A stretch of 64,000 nucleotides of DNA from Dyella acidisoli (lineage in GTDB: Bacteria; Pseudomonadota; Gammaproteobacteria; Xanthomonadales; Rhodanobacteraceae): positions 1 to 64,000 of the forward strand of contig NZ_BSOB01000025.1 in assembly GCF_030160295.1 (NCBI RefSeq), given 5' to 3'. The position numbers and the translations under genes were made by a program. Below are positions 1 to 7,153 of the stretch, one piece after another. The number at the start of each line of letters is the position of its first letter. Positions within the stretch are counted from its first letter, which is position 1. The notes under the pieces were generated by a model that made no database searches, was not told the origin of the DNA, and worked only from the letters and a program-made list of their open reading frames with translations.

Positions 1-230
1 GAAATATCAGTCGGTTAACGATGGTGACGGGTGTTTTTACCGGACAGTACTGGGGCCAGCAAAGAAAAGTGACCCGGTCGCTTCGCGACCGGAAGCGCCG
101 CAGGTAATGCCACGCACTCGCCGATGAGCCAACAACACAACACACCGCACTTCGACAGCACCAGCAAAACCTTTAGCGCTCCCCATCACATTTTTCGCAC
201 CCATCTCCTTGGCCGCACAACAAAAAAATC
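1..230. other. Leader region before the flagellin promoter, no gene seen
   Basis: No convincing gene is visible in this stretch. It holds a perfect hairpin at 74-92 (8-base arms CCGGTCGC/GCGACCGG, loop TTC). The hairpin is not followed by a T-run on either strand, so it is not a clear terminator. The open frame on the minus strand here runs on into fliC and has no family resemblance. The text around 30-95 looks like the kind of intergenic repeat found in this order, but no second copy is present in the window to prove it. Confidence 0.4.
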
Positions 231-257
231 TCAAGTAATCCCCACCAGCGCCGAAAA
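231..257 (+). promoter_or_regulatory. Sigma-28 (FliA) promoter of fliC
   Basis: TCAAGTAA at 231-238, an 11-base spacer, then GCCGAAAA at 250-257. This matches the sigma-28 pattern TAAAGTTT-N11-GCCGATAA in spacing and most positions. The flagellin start codon lies 83 bases downstream of the -10 element. Flagellin is the classic late FliA target, and fliA is in this window. Confidence 0.8.
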
Positions 258-340
258 AGTCCCTGAGGCGGTCGGCACAGCAAAACGTGACTGGACCCCG
301 CCGGTTTGAGTACCACCTATCCGGTTTCAGGAGACATCCA

Positions 341-1573
341 ATGTCACTCGTTTTAAATACCAACATCGCTTCGCTGCAGGCCCAGAACAACTTGTCCAAG
401 TCGGGCAGCGAGTTGAGCACCGCCACCCGTGACCTGTCCTCGGGTCTGAAGATCAACAGCGCCGCTGACAACGCTGCCGGCTTCGCCATTGCCAGCCGTT
501 TCCAGACGCAGATCGGCGGTCTGGGTCAGGCCAGCACCAACGCGAGCGATGCCATCAACCTGGCGCAGACTGCGGGTTCCGCACTGAGCCAGATCACTTC
601 CAACCTGCAGTCCATCCGTGACTTGGCCGTGCAGTCCGCCAACGGCACGTACCAGGCTTCCGACCGCGCCGCGATCGACACCTCGGTGCAGCAGTACCTG
701 TCGGAAATCACGCGTATCGCCAACCAGACCAGCTTCAACGGCACCAACGTGTTGAATGGATCGGTCGGCCAGTTGTCGTTCCAGATCGGCTCGAACGTTG
801 GCCAGCAGATCAACGTAAACCTCGGTCAGGGCGCTACTACGTCGCAGCTCGGCCAGACCTCGGAAATCTCCACGGCCGATCTCAGTGGTGCGTTCGTCAA
901 TGCCAGTGGTGTGTCGGGCCAGTCGATCAGCCTGAGCGGCCTGACCATCGAGGGTGCGGATGGCAAGAGCTACAGCTTGAGCGGTGCCAGCGCCAACAGC
1001 GCACAGGGCGTGGCTGATGCAATCAACGCGGCGGGTATCGCGGGCGTGAGTGCAGCTGTAAACAAGAACGGTGGCATCAATGTCTATTCCACTGGCGAGC
1101 TGGCCGTTTCCGGCTCGGCGCTCACCGGTGCAGCAGGCACGGCGTTCAACCTCACCACGGGTGCTGTTGCTTTCGGTGCCAGCGGTGCAGGCTCCACGGC
1201 CACCGGCTTTGCCGCCACGGGTGCGGCTTACACCGATGGTTCGGTGATCACGGCCTCCGGTTCGCTGGCAGGCGGCGATGTTTTGACGGTGGACGACGCC
1301 AACAACCTGATCTCACGCGTGGATGTGGCGCTGACCCAGGTCAGTAACTTCCAGAGCCAGCTGGGCGGCGTGCAGAACCGCTTCCAGTCGACGATCGCCA
1401 CGTTGAGTGCGGAGCAGACCAACCTGACGGCTTCGCAAAGCTCGATTCAGGACACCGACTTTGCGGCGACTACCGCGGATTTGAGCAAGTCGCAGGTGTT
1501 GCAACAGGCAGGTATTTCGGTGCTGGCCACCGCGAATGCCCAGCCGCAGCAGATCCTCAAGCTGCTGGGTTAA
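341..1573 (+). CDS. fliC: Flagellin
   Basis: Main filament subunit, 410 residues, exported by the flagellar type III system and polymerised under the FliD cap. The N-terminal D0/D1 helices (about 1-140, beginning MSLVLNTNIASLQAQ with the SSGLKINSAADNAAG block) and the C-terminal D1/D0 part (about 320-410, ending ANAQPQQILKLLG) are the conserved flagellin ends. The middle is a Gly/Ser/Ala-rich variable surface domain. The start at 341 is set by AGGAG at 329-333 with seven bases of spacing; the reading frame opens earlier (from 287), but the flagellin family starts here. It is monocistronic between a sigma-28 promoter and a strong terminator. Confidence 0.97.
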   Translation: MSLVLNTNIASLQAQNNLSKSGSELSTATRDLSSGLKINSAADNAAGFAIASRFQTQIGGLGQASTNASDAINLAQTAGSALSQITSNLQSIRDLAVQSANGTYQASDRAAIDTSVQQYLSEITRIANQTSFNGTNVLNGSVGQLSFQIGSNVGQQINVNLGQGATTSQLGQTSEISTADLSGAFVNASGVSGQSISLSGLTIEGADGKSYSLSGASANSAQGVADAINAAGIAGVSAAVNKNGGINVYSTGELAVSGSALTGAAGTAFNLTTGAVAFGASGAGSTATGFAATGAAYTDGSVITASGSLAGGDVLTVDDANNLISRVDVALTQVSNFQSQLGGVQNRFQSTIATLSAEQTNLTASQSSIQDTDFAATTADLSKSQVLQQAGISVLATANAQPQQILKLLG

Positions 1574-1582
1574 TCGGTATGA

Positions 1583-1614
1583 CCGGCCATGGCGCAAGCC
1601 ATGGCCGGGTTTTT
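1583..1614 (+). terminator. Intrinsic terminator of fliC
   Basis: Perfect 11-base stem (1583-1593 with 1598-1608), GCAA tetraloop, then GTTTTT. It begins nine bases after the fliC stop. Its descending arm and T-run overlap the candidate sigma-54 site for fliD. Confidence 0.93.
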
Positions 1615-1617
1615 GCT
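1602..1617 (+). promoter_or_regulatory. Candidate sigma-54 promoter of fliDST
   Basis: TGGCCGG-GTTT-TTGCT has the exact GG-N10-GC spacing (GG 1603-1604, GC 1615-1616). The -12 part matches TTGCW fully and the -24 part matches TGGCACG at five of seven positions. It sits on the 3' arm and T-run of the fliC terminator, about 135 bases before the fliD start. In FleQ-type systems fliD operons are usually sigma-54 dependent, which supports the call; overlap with the terminator could also make this a chance match. Confidence 0.5.
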
Positions 1618-1751
1618 TCAAGGGGTCTGACGGCCTTCAAGCCGTCAGAAAACCCACGCGAGCGGTGGGCAAAGCTCTCATTCGATCAACAGTAGGAACG
1701 TGAGCTTTGCCGGCGGTTCGATGGCGCCAGAAACCCTTCGATGAGGCCTTC

Positions 1752-3221
1752 ATGAGCAGCATTTCCAGCCTGGGCAGTACCTCGAGCGCGCTTGCTAGTG
1801 CGATCAGCGGTGCCAGTTCCACTTCCAGCACCGGCAGCTCCAGCGGCAGCAGCATCAGCGGTACCGGCCTGCTCAGTTCGCTGGGTCTAGGTACGGGTCT
1901 GGACGTCAACTCCATCATCACGGCGCTGGTCAATGCACAGGAAGCCGGTCCACAGGCACAGATCACCAACCAGACCAACCAGGACAACAACCAGATCGCC
2001 GGACTTACCGCACTGCAGACAGCGCTGTCCGGCGTGCAGTCCGCGCTGAGCGAGTTGACCTCCAGCTCCACCTACGCCACGTACACCACCACGCTTTCCA
2101 ACACCTCGCTCGGCACGGCCAGCACGCTGCCGGATGCTTCGCCCGGCAGCTACAACATCAACGTGACGCAGCTGGCTACCGCGCAGAAAAGCGTGAGCGC
2201 AGCACAGTCGAGCACCGCTACGGTAGGTACCGGCGCGCTCAACATCACCGTGGGCGGCAAGACCTTAAATGTGTCGGTGGGTGCGAGCGACACGCTTTCG
2301 TCCATCGCCAGCAATATCAACAACGCCAGCGGCAATCCGGGCGTGACCGCCACCATCGTGTCGGGCGTGAACGGCAATCAGCTGGTGCTTACTTCCACCA
2401 GCACCGGCACCGCCAACGCCTTCAGCGTTAGCGCGGGCAGCGGCAGCAGCAGCGGCGTCAGCGCGCTGGCGAGTGCGCTCAATACGCCCAGCACCGCGGC
2501 GGGCAATGCGCAGCTGACGATCGACGGCATTTCCGTCAGCAGCCCCACCAATAGCGTGAGCGGCGCGCTGACCGGTGTCACGCTCAACCTCTCCACCACG
2601 GGCAGCACCCAGCTCACCGTCGCGCAAAGCACCACGCCGATCAGCACGGCGGTGAACGACTTCGTCTCCGCGTACAACACGTACGCCAGCACGGTGAGCC
2701 AGCTGCAAAGTTACAACAGCACCACCAAAGTTGCGGGTGTGCTGCTGGGCGACGCTACGCTGTCGGCAGTGCAGAGCCAAATCTCCAGCGTGCTGGGCAG
2801 CAAGGTTTCGAGCAGCAGCCTTGGCAGCCTGGCCAACCTGGGCATCACCCGCAATGCCGACGGCACGCTGGCGCTGAACTCGACCACGTTGGCGAACACG
2901 CTGTCCAGCAACCCCTCATCGGTGCAGCAGCTTTTCACGGGCACCAATGGTATCGCTACGCGGCTCAATACCCTGGTGACCAACTTCAACAGCAGTTCTG
3001 GCGTGCTGCAGACGCGCATCAACAACCTCAATAGCGATCTGACCACACAATCGTCGGCGCAGACGGCGTTGAACGCGCGCATGGCGGTTTACCAGCAGCA
3101 ATTGGTCCAGCAGTACACCAACTTGAGTTCGCTGATGTCGTCGCTCAACAACACCAGTTCCTATCTCACCCAGGCGATGAACGCGCTTACCGGCACCAGC
3201 AGCAGTAGCAGCAAGGGTTGA
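1752..3221 (+). CDS. fliD: Flagellar filament cap protein FliD (HAP2)
   Basis: Caps the filament tip and promotes flagellin folding; 489 residues, of usual length. A Ser/Thr-rich N-terminus is followed by the FliD_N block (LLSSLGLGTGLDVNSIITALVNAQE), a variable middle and a C-terminal FliD_C coiled region ending in a long helix with NNTSSYLTQAM. The frame opens at 1707, but 1752 is preferred because GAGG lies five bases upstream and the upstream residues have no FliD character. It heads the fliD-fliS-fliT operon; fliS begins three bases after its stop codon. Confidence 0.95.
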   Translation: MSSISSLGSTSSALASAISGASSTSSTGSSSGSSISGTGLLSSLGLGTGLDVNSIITALVNAQEAGPQAQITNQTNQDNNQIAGLTALQTALSGVQSALSELTSSSTYATYTTTLSNTSLGTASTLPDASPGSYNINVTQLATAQKSVSAAQSSTATVGTGALNITVGGKTLNVSVGASDTLSSIASNINNASGNPGVTATIVSGVNGNQLVLTSTSTGTANAFSVSAGSGSSSGVSALASALNTPSTAAGNAQLTIDGISVSSPTNSVSGALTGVTLNLSTTGSTQLTVAQSTTPISTAVNDFVSAYNTYASTVSQLQSYNSTTKVAGVLLGDATLSAVQSQISSVLGSKVSSSSLGSLANLGITRNADGTLALNSTTLANTLSSNPSSVQQLFTGTNGIATRLNTLVTNFNSSSGVLQTRINNLNSDLTTQSSAQTALNARMAVYQQQLVQQYTNLSSLMSSLNNTSSYLTQAMNALTGTSSSSSKG

Positions 3222-3223
3222 TC

Positions 3224-3658
3224 ATGAGTTACCCATCCCGCAATGGAAGCGCGCTCTACGCACAAACACGCGCGCAAGGCAGTGTGGAAGGTGCGGATCG
3301 TCACCAGTTGTTGGCGATGCTGCTCGATGGCCTGGTCGATCGCATCAGCCAGGCACGCGGCCATATTCTGCACAAGGATATTCCGGCCAAGGGCCAGGCT
3401 TTTGGAAAGGCCATCGGCATTCTCGTCGCCTTGCGCGAGAGTCTCGATCACAGCGTGGAACCTACGCTTACCGGTCGCCTTGATGCTTTATACGACTACA
3501 TCACCCGGCGCCTACTGCATGCACAGATCCACGATGATTTGCGTGCGCTGGATGAATGCGAACGCCTGATCGCGCCGATCCGCGAAGCCTGGCATGCGAT
3601 TCGCGAACCTTATCTGGCGGAACAGGCCCAGGCAAAGGCGAAAGCTGCGGCGCTATGA
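3224..3658 (+). CDS. fliS: Flagellin export chaperone FliS
   Basis: Cytosolic chaperone that binds the flagellin C-terminus and prevents premature polymerisation; 144 residues, all helical as in FliS. The family signature is visible: Y-x-Q-T near the start, then a helix with the HQLLAMLLDGLVDRI core, followed by KGQAFGKAIGILVALRESLD. The ATG at 3224 has AAGGG six bases upstream; the in-frame TTG at 3218 overlaps the fliD stop and is less likely. It lies directly after fliD and overlaps the fliT-like gene by ATGA. Confidence 0.95.
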   Translation: MSYPSRNGSALYAQTRAQGSVEGADRHQLLAMLLDGLVDRISQARGHILHKDIPAKGQAFGKAIGILVALRESLDHSVEPTLTGRLDALYDYITRRLLHAQIHDDLRALDECERLIAPIREAWHAIREPYLAEQAQAKAKAAAL

Positions 3659-3960
3659 ACGACGCGGCACTGATCAGTTTGCAGCACACCTTGGCGCTTA
3701 CCGTCGAAATGATCGACGCTGCTGCGCACGACAATTGGGCACTGGTTACCGAACTCGATGAGCGACGCCAGTTTCATCTGCAACAATTGCAAGCCGGAAC
3801 GCTCGATTCGGAATGTCGTGAAACTCTGCAGGTTTTACAGGCCCATAACCGCACATTGCTGGAGTGTGCCGAACAGGTGCGCGATAAGGTTGAGCAGCAG
3901 CTCAGCCAACATCAGTACAACCATCGGGCATTGCAGACGTATGTGATGTCGGCGCGGTGA
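3655..3960 (+). CDS. fliT: FliT-like flagellar chaperone
   Basis: Small helical protein of 101 residues, third in the fliDS operon, where FliT (chaperone for FliD) is expected. Start ATG overlaps the fliS stop codon (ATGA), which fixes the frame; the longer upstream reading frame only shadows fliS. The sequence is a helical hairpin with many Gln, Leu and Glu and no recognisable catalytic motif. FliT proteins diverge strongly, so the assignment rests on position, size and predicted fold rather than on a motif. Confidence 0.7.
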   Translation: MNDAALISLQHTLALTVEMIDAAAHDNWALVTELDERRQFHLQQLQAGTLDSECRETLQVLQAHNRTLLECAEQVRDKVEQQLSQHQYNHRALQTYVMSAR

Positions 3961-4028
3961 CGTCGCTATTGCTACCTTTCCCCGCGAGCATGGGTATAAC
4001 TTTCGATAGGGCTGAACTGTACCTTGTC

Positions 4029-4143
4029 GTCATTCCGGCGAAGGCCGGAATCCAGTTCAAATGCGTCGTGCGAAGCACTCAAAACCAATTACGTGTCCTT
4101 CGGACGCATATTTAGACTGGATTCCGGCCTTCGCCGGAATGAC
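4029..4143. repeat. REP-like inverted pair, family A copy 1
   Basis: Two 27-base units in opposite orientation (4029-4055 and 4117-4143) are perfect reverse complements of each other. Each is itself a palindrome with core GGCGAAGGCC flanked by GTCATTCC and GGAATCCAG. About 60 bases separate them. Further copies with different cores lie at 13879, 16479, 26236, 28372 and 34405. The rest of the 327-base gap between fliT and the PilZ gene shows no gene. Confidence 0.9.
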
Positions 4144-4287
4144 GGTGAGGCAAAATCGAGCCTCCCTGAAAATGTGTAGATACCTATGCCCTCCGCGGAA
4201 AGGAATCATGGGCACTGGCACGCCTTATGAATAATCCACACTGATACCGGCATGCCGTCATAAAGCCGGCACATGAGAGGGGAGTTC

Positions 4288-4884
4288 ATGCAAACCCAAC
4301 AAGATGAAGCGAAATGGCAGGCGTTTTCCGAACGCGTGACGTATCAAGGCCAGCCGCATGTCGACATCGGTGCCTTCGATCCAGCATTGGAAGACATCAC
4401 GCGTCTGAACGAGCGCAACCTTCACGTATTGAGATCGCTCGCCGCATTGGATGAGCGCCGATCCGAAAGCACCAGCGATGACGACAGCCCACTGATGCTG
4501 GAATTGCAACGGATGGACAGCAAGATCAACGTACTGCTGGATATCGTCGATCGCCTGCTGCTGCCGGCCACGCTGCTGCCACCGCGCCAGCCGGTGAGTT
4601 TCAACGCAGTGGGCATGATCGTGCCGGAAAGCGCGCTTCCAGCGGCCGAAAGTCTGCTTGTACGCCTGCATTTCGATGCTTGTCGGGCCTTGCCATTGGA
4701 GCTACCAGCGCAACGCGGGCGCCTACTAAACGATGACAATACTTTCGTTTACTTTTGTGCGTTGAGCGACGTGGTCGAGGATGGGTTGGAACGTTTCGTT
4801 TTTTGTCACCACAGACGCAAAGTGGCTGAAGCACGTCTGACGGGAATGGCGGAAAACGTGCCAGGGGGCAAATACAGAGTGTGA
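4288..4884 (+). CDS. PilZ-like protein of the flagellar cluster
   Basis: A cytosolic protein of 198 residues between fliDST and fleQ, the place where xanthomonads carry a PilZ-domain gene. N-terminal helical part (1-100) includes a long helix with QRMDSKINVLLDIVDRLL. The C-terminal part (about 100-195) looks like a beta-barrel beginning PRQPVSFNAVGM. The classical c-di-GMP signature RxxxR...DxSxxG is not clearly present, so it may be a non-binding or atypical PilZ. The start chosen is preceded closely by GAGGGGAG; an in-frame ATG at 4273 is possible. A role in coupling second messenger to flagellar control is inference. Confidence 0.6.
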   Translation: MQTQQDEAKWQAFSERVTYQGQPHVDIGAFDPALEDITRLNERNLHVLRSLAALDERRSESTSDDDSPLMLELQRMDSKINVLLDIVDRLLLPATLLPPRQPVSFNAVGMIVPESALPAAESLLVRLHFDACRALPLELPAQRGRLLNDDNTFVYFCALSDVVEDGLERFVFCHHRRKVAEARLTGMAENVPGGKYRV

Positions 4885-5253
4885 TGCCTATCACGCCATT
4901 GCACATTCAGTAACGGCGAATTCCCGCCACGCATACGTATCCATAACGATTTTGGGCGCCATCGATAAGTAGTATTTGTCGGGCAAAAAAATCCATCCAA
5001 ATCAAATAAGTAAACGATTTCTTGCTTCAGTCAGGAATGTGAATTCGTGCAGGTATGGTGCGAGAAATCCGTCACATCGCATCCGCGACGTATGCCACGG
5101 GCCAACTTGCTGCGAAATTTTTGGCGTTCTTCTTGCTGGACTGCTGCACGTGTCACGACGGATAGCTGACACACAGGGGACAACACGACATTGGGACTGG
5201 AATGGTCGTTGTTCGTCACAGCAGTCGCAGTCAATGCAGCAGGATCCGCGCTT
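4885..5253. other. Gap before fleQ
   Basis: 369 bases without a supported gene. It contains one weak sigma-54-like site (5122-5137, listed separately). The reading frame of fleQ extends upstream to a TTG at 5191 without family resemblance. A sigma-70 promoter for fleQ would be expected here but I cannot point to one with confidence. Confidence 0.4.
5122..5137 (+). promoter_or_regulatory. Weak sigma-54-like site upstream of fleQ
   Basis: TGGCGTT-CTTC-TTGCT keeps GG-N10-GC (5123-5124 and 5135-5136) and a full TTGCT, but only TGGC of the -24 box. It is about 117 bases before the fleQ ATG. FleQ genes are usually transcribed by sigma-70, so this may be fortuitous. Confidence 0.3.
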
Positions 5254-6714
5254 ATGCCAAACAGCAACGTACTCATCATCGAATCAAACGGAACACGCGC
5301 CGACATCATCACCTCGGCCATGCAATTCATGGGCTTCTTTCCGCAGCGCTGGGATGCGTCGCTGCCTACCGATTCGATGACGCACGATTGGCGAGCTGTT
5401 TATATAGGCGGTATTGAAGACGAAACCCTTTGCGACCAATTGCTGGCCTCGCTCGAAGTGCCGGTCGAACAATTGCTGGTGCTGGTCGGCTCCGATTCGC
5501 CGCAACTGGAACGTTTGACCAAAGGCGGTTCGTCGCATGCGGCGCAAATTGAAGTGCTGGATTTTCCGCTGCGCTACGAACGTCTGGCCGAAGCCATGCG
5601 TCGTGCACCCACGCTGCGCACGCAGAGCAATCCGGCGCCGCTGCGCCTGGTCGGCAACTCCACGGCGATGGGCCGCGTCAACGCGTTGATCCGCCAAGTG
5701 TCGCCGTTTGATTCCAGCGTATTGGTGCTGGGTGAATCCGGCACCGGCAAGGAAATGGTGGCGCGCGCCATTCACGATTGTTCGCCGCGTCGTGACAAGC
5801 CATTCGTGGCGATCAACTGCGGCGCGATTCCGGCCGAACTGTTGGAAAGCGAACTGTTCGGTCATGAGAAGGGTGCGTTCACCGGCGCCATCAGCACGCG
5901 CAAGGGCCGCTTCGAGATGGCCGAAGGCGGCACCCTGTTCCTGGACGAAATCGGCGACATGAGCCTGCCGATGCAAGTGAAGTTGTTGCGTGTGCTGCAA
6001 GAACGCATGTACGAACGTGTTGGCAGCAACCGTACCCAGCGCTGCGACGTGCGCATCATTGCCGCCACGCATCGCAATCTCGAAGTAGCTACGGCCGAAG
6101 GCCGCTTCCGCGAAGACCTCTATTACCGCCTCAGCGTGTTCCCGCTGGAGATGCCGTCGCTGCGCGAGCACTTGGACGACATGCCGGAGCTGATCACCGA
6201 ATTCAATCAACGCCTGCAGCGCCGCGGTCTCAACAGTGTGCGCTTCAGCGGCAGCGCGATGCAGTCGTTGCGCCAGCACAACTGGCCGGGCAACGTGCGC
6301 GAACTGTCCAACCTGGTCGAACGCCTGGCCATTCTCTATCCGAACAGCGAAGTGCGCGCCAGCGATCTGCCGGAGAAATACCGCGGCACGCAACCGATCG
6401 AAGAAACCGGCGGCAGCGTCGTGCGCGCCATGCTCGACGGTCAGAGCAAGACGGCGCCCGCACACAACCGCCATTTGATGGATGCCGAAGTGCTGCTGCC
6501 CGAGGGCGGTGTGGATCTGAAGGATCACCTGGCCGACATCGAAGTGGGATTGATCCGCCAAGCGCTCGACATCACCGACGGCGTAGTGGCGCATGCGGCG
6601 AAGCTGTTGCACATGCAGCGCACCACGTTGGTGGAGAAGCTGCGCAAGTACGGTTTGCAGTCGGCTTGCCGTAGCAATGATCCGGCGGCGGAGAGTGGCA
6701 CGGCCGTTGCATAA
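5254..6714 (+). CDS. fleQ: Flagellar master activator FleQ (sigma-54 enhancer-binding protein)
   Basis: DNA-binding AAA+ activator of sigma-54 flagellar promoters; 486 residues from the ATG at 5254. Residues 1-120 form a receiver-like domain without a phosphorylatable Asp (the site reads WRAVYIGG), as in FleQ/FlrA. The AAA+ domain shows Walker A GESGTGKE at 160-167, the sigma-54 contact loop GAFTGA at 207-212 and Walker B with FLDE at 229-232. A Fis-type helix-turn-helix lies at about 435-467. AGGA at 5241-5244 supports the start. FleQ in Pseudomonas also binds c-di-GMP; whether this one does cannot be read. The fliE promoter lies inside its last codons. Confidence 0.95.
   Translation: MPNSNVLIIESNGTRADIITSAMQFMGFFPQRWDASLPTDSMTHDWRAVYIGGIEDETLCDQLLASLEVPVEQLLVLVGSDSPQLERLTKGGSSHAAQIEVLDFPLRYERLAEAMRRAPTLRTQSNPAPLRLVGNSTAMGRVNALIRQVSPFDSSVLVLGESGTGKEMVARAIHDCSPRRDKPFVAINCGAIPAELLESELFGHEKGAFTGAISTRKGRFEMAEGGTLFLDEIGDMSLPMQVKLLRVLQERMYERVGSNRTQRCDVRIIAATHRNLEVATAEGRFREDLYYRLSVFPLEMPSLREHLDDMPELITEFNQRLQRRGLNSVRFSGSAMQSLRQHNWPGNVRELSNLVERLAILYPNSEVRASDLPEKYRGTQPIEETGGSVVRAMLDGQSKTAPAHNRHLMDAEVLLPEGGVDLKDHLADIEVGLIRQALDITDGVVAHAAKLLHMQRTTLVEKLRKYGLQSACRSNDPAAESGTAVA
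6696..6711 (+). promoter_or_regulatory. Sigma-54 promoter of fliEFGHIJ inside the fleQ 3' end
   Basis: TGGCACG-GCCG-TTGCA is a perfect match to the sigma-54 consensus, with GG at 6697-6698 and GC at 6709-6710. It lies within the last codons of fleQ, about 40 bases before the fliE ATG. The expected start of transcription falls just after the fleQ stop codon. Confidence 0.88.
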
Positions 6715-6750
6715 AGCACTCAGTAACCGCGTAAGCGTTGGAAAACCGAC

Positions 6751-7083
6751 ATGAGTCAGATTGACGTCAACAGTGTGCTTTCGCAGTTGCGCGCACTCAG
6801 CGCGCAAGCTGCGGGTACGACGCCGAAGGCTTCGTTGCCTGCGTCGGCCAATAGCCCAAGCGTGGATTTCAGCACCTTGTTCAAGCAGAGCATCGGATCA
6901 GTGGTTACGCAGCAGAATGAAGCGCAGACACAGGTCAGCGCGTTCGAACGCGGTGATCCCGGCGCCGACATCGTCAAGACGTCGATCGCAGGGCAGAAGG
7001 CGGATCTCGCATTCCGTGGATTGGTGGAAGTACGCAACAAGCTGGTCGATGCGTACACCACCATCATGAACATGCCGGTTTGA
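6751..7083 (+). CDS. fliE: Flagellar MS-ring/rod junction protein FliE
   Basis: Links the MS ring to the proximal rod and is exported early. At 110 residues it has the usual FliE size, with a disordered N-terminal half and the conserved C-terminal helix containing DIVKTSIAGQKADLAFRGLVEVRNK and ending in YTTIMNMPV. It is first in the fliEFGHIJ operon, directly behind a perfect sigma-54 site. A degenerate CCCTCTC-type repeat lies between it and fliF (about 7093-7117). Confidence 0.95.
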   Translation: MSQIDVNSVLSQLRALSAQAAGTTPKASLPASANSPSVDFSTLFKQSIGSVVTQQNEAQTQVSAFERGDPGADIVKTSIAGQKADLAFRGLVEVRNKLVDAYTTIMNMPV

Positions 7084-7153
7084 AGTGCTTTGTTCCCTCT
7101 CTCCTACGGGGAGAGAGCAGTCGCGTAACCCATAACGTTCACACCGACGACTC

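Noticed and set aside
74-92. Terminator before the window's first gene
   Set aside because: The hairpin is perfect but has no T-run on either strand and the neighbouring gene to the left is outside the window.
4211-4232. TGGCACG before the PilZ-like gene as a sigma-54 promoter
   Set aside because: The -24 is perfect but the position of the -12 reads ATGAA, without GC at the right spacing.
5284-6807. 507-codon frame antisense to fleQ
   Set aside because: Exactly mirrors fleQ, low-complexity His/Arg/Ala-rich product, no ribosome site; a typical high-GC shadow.
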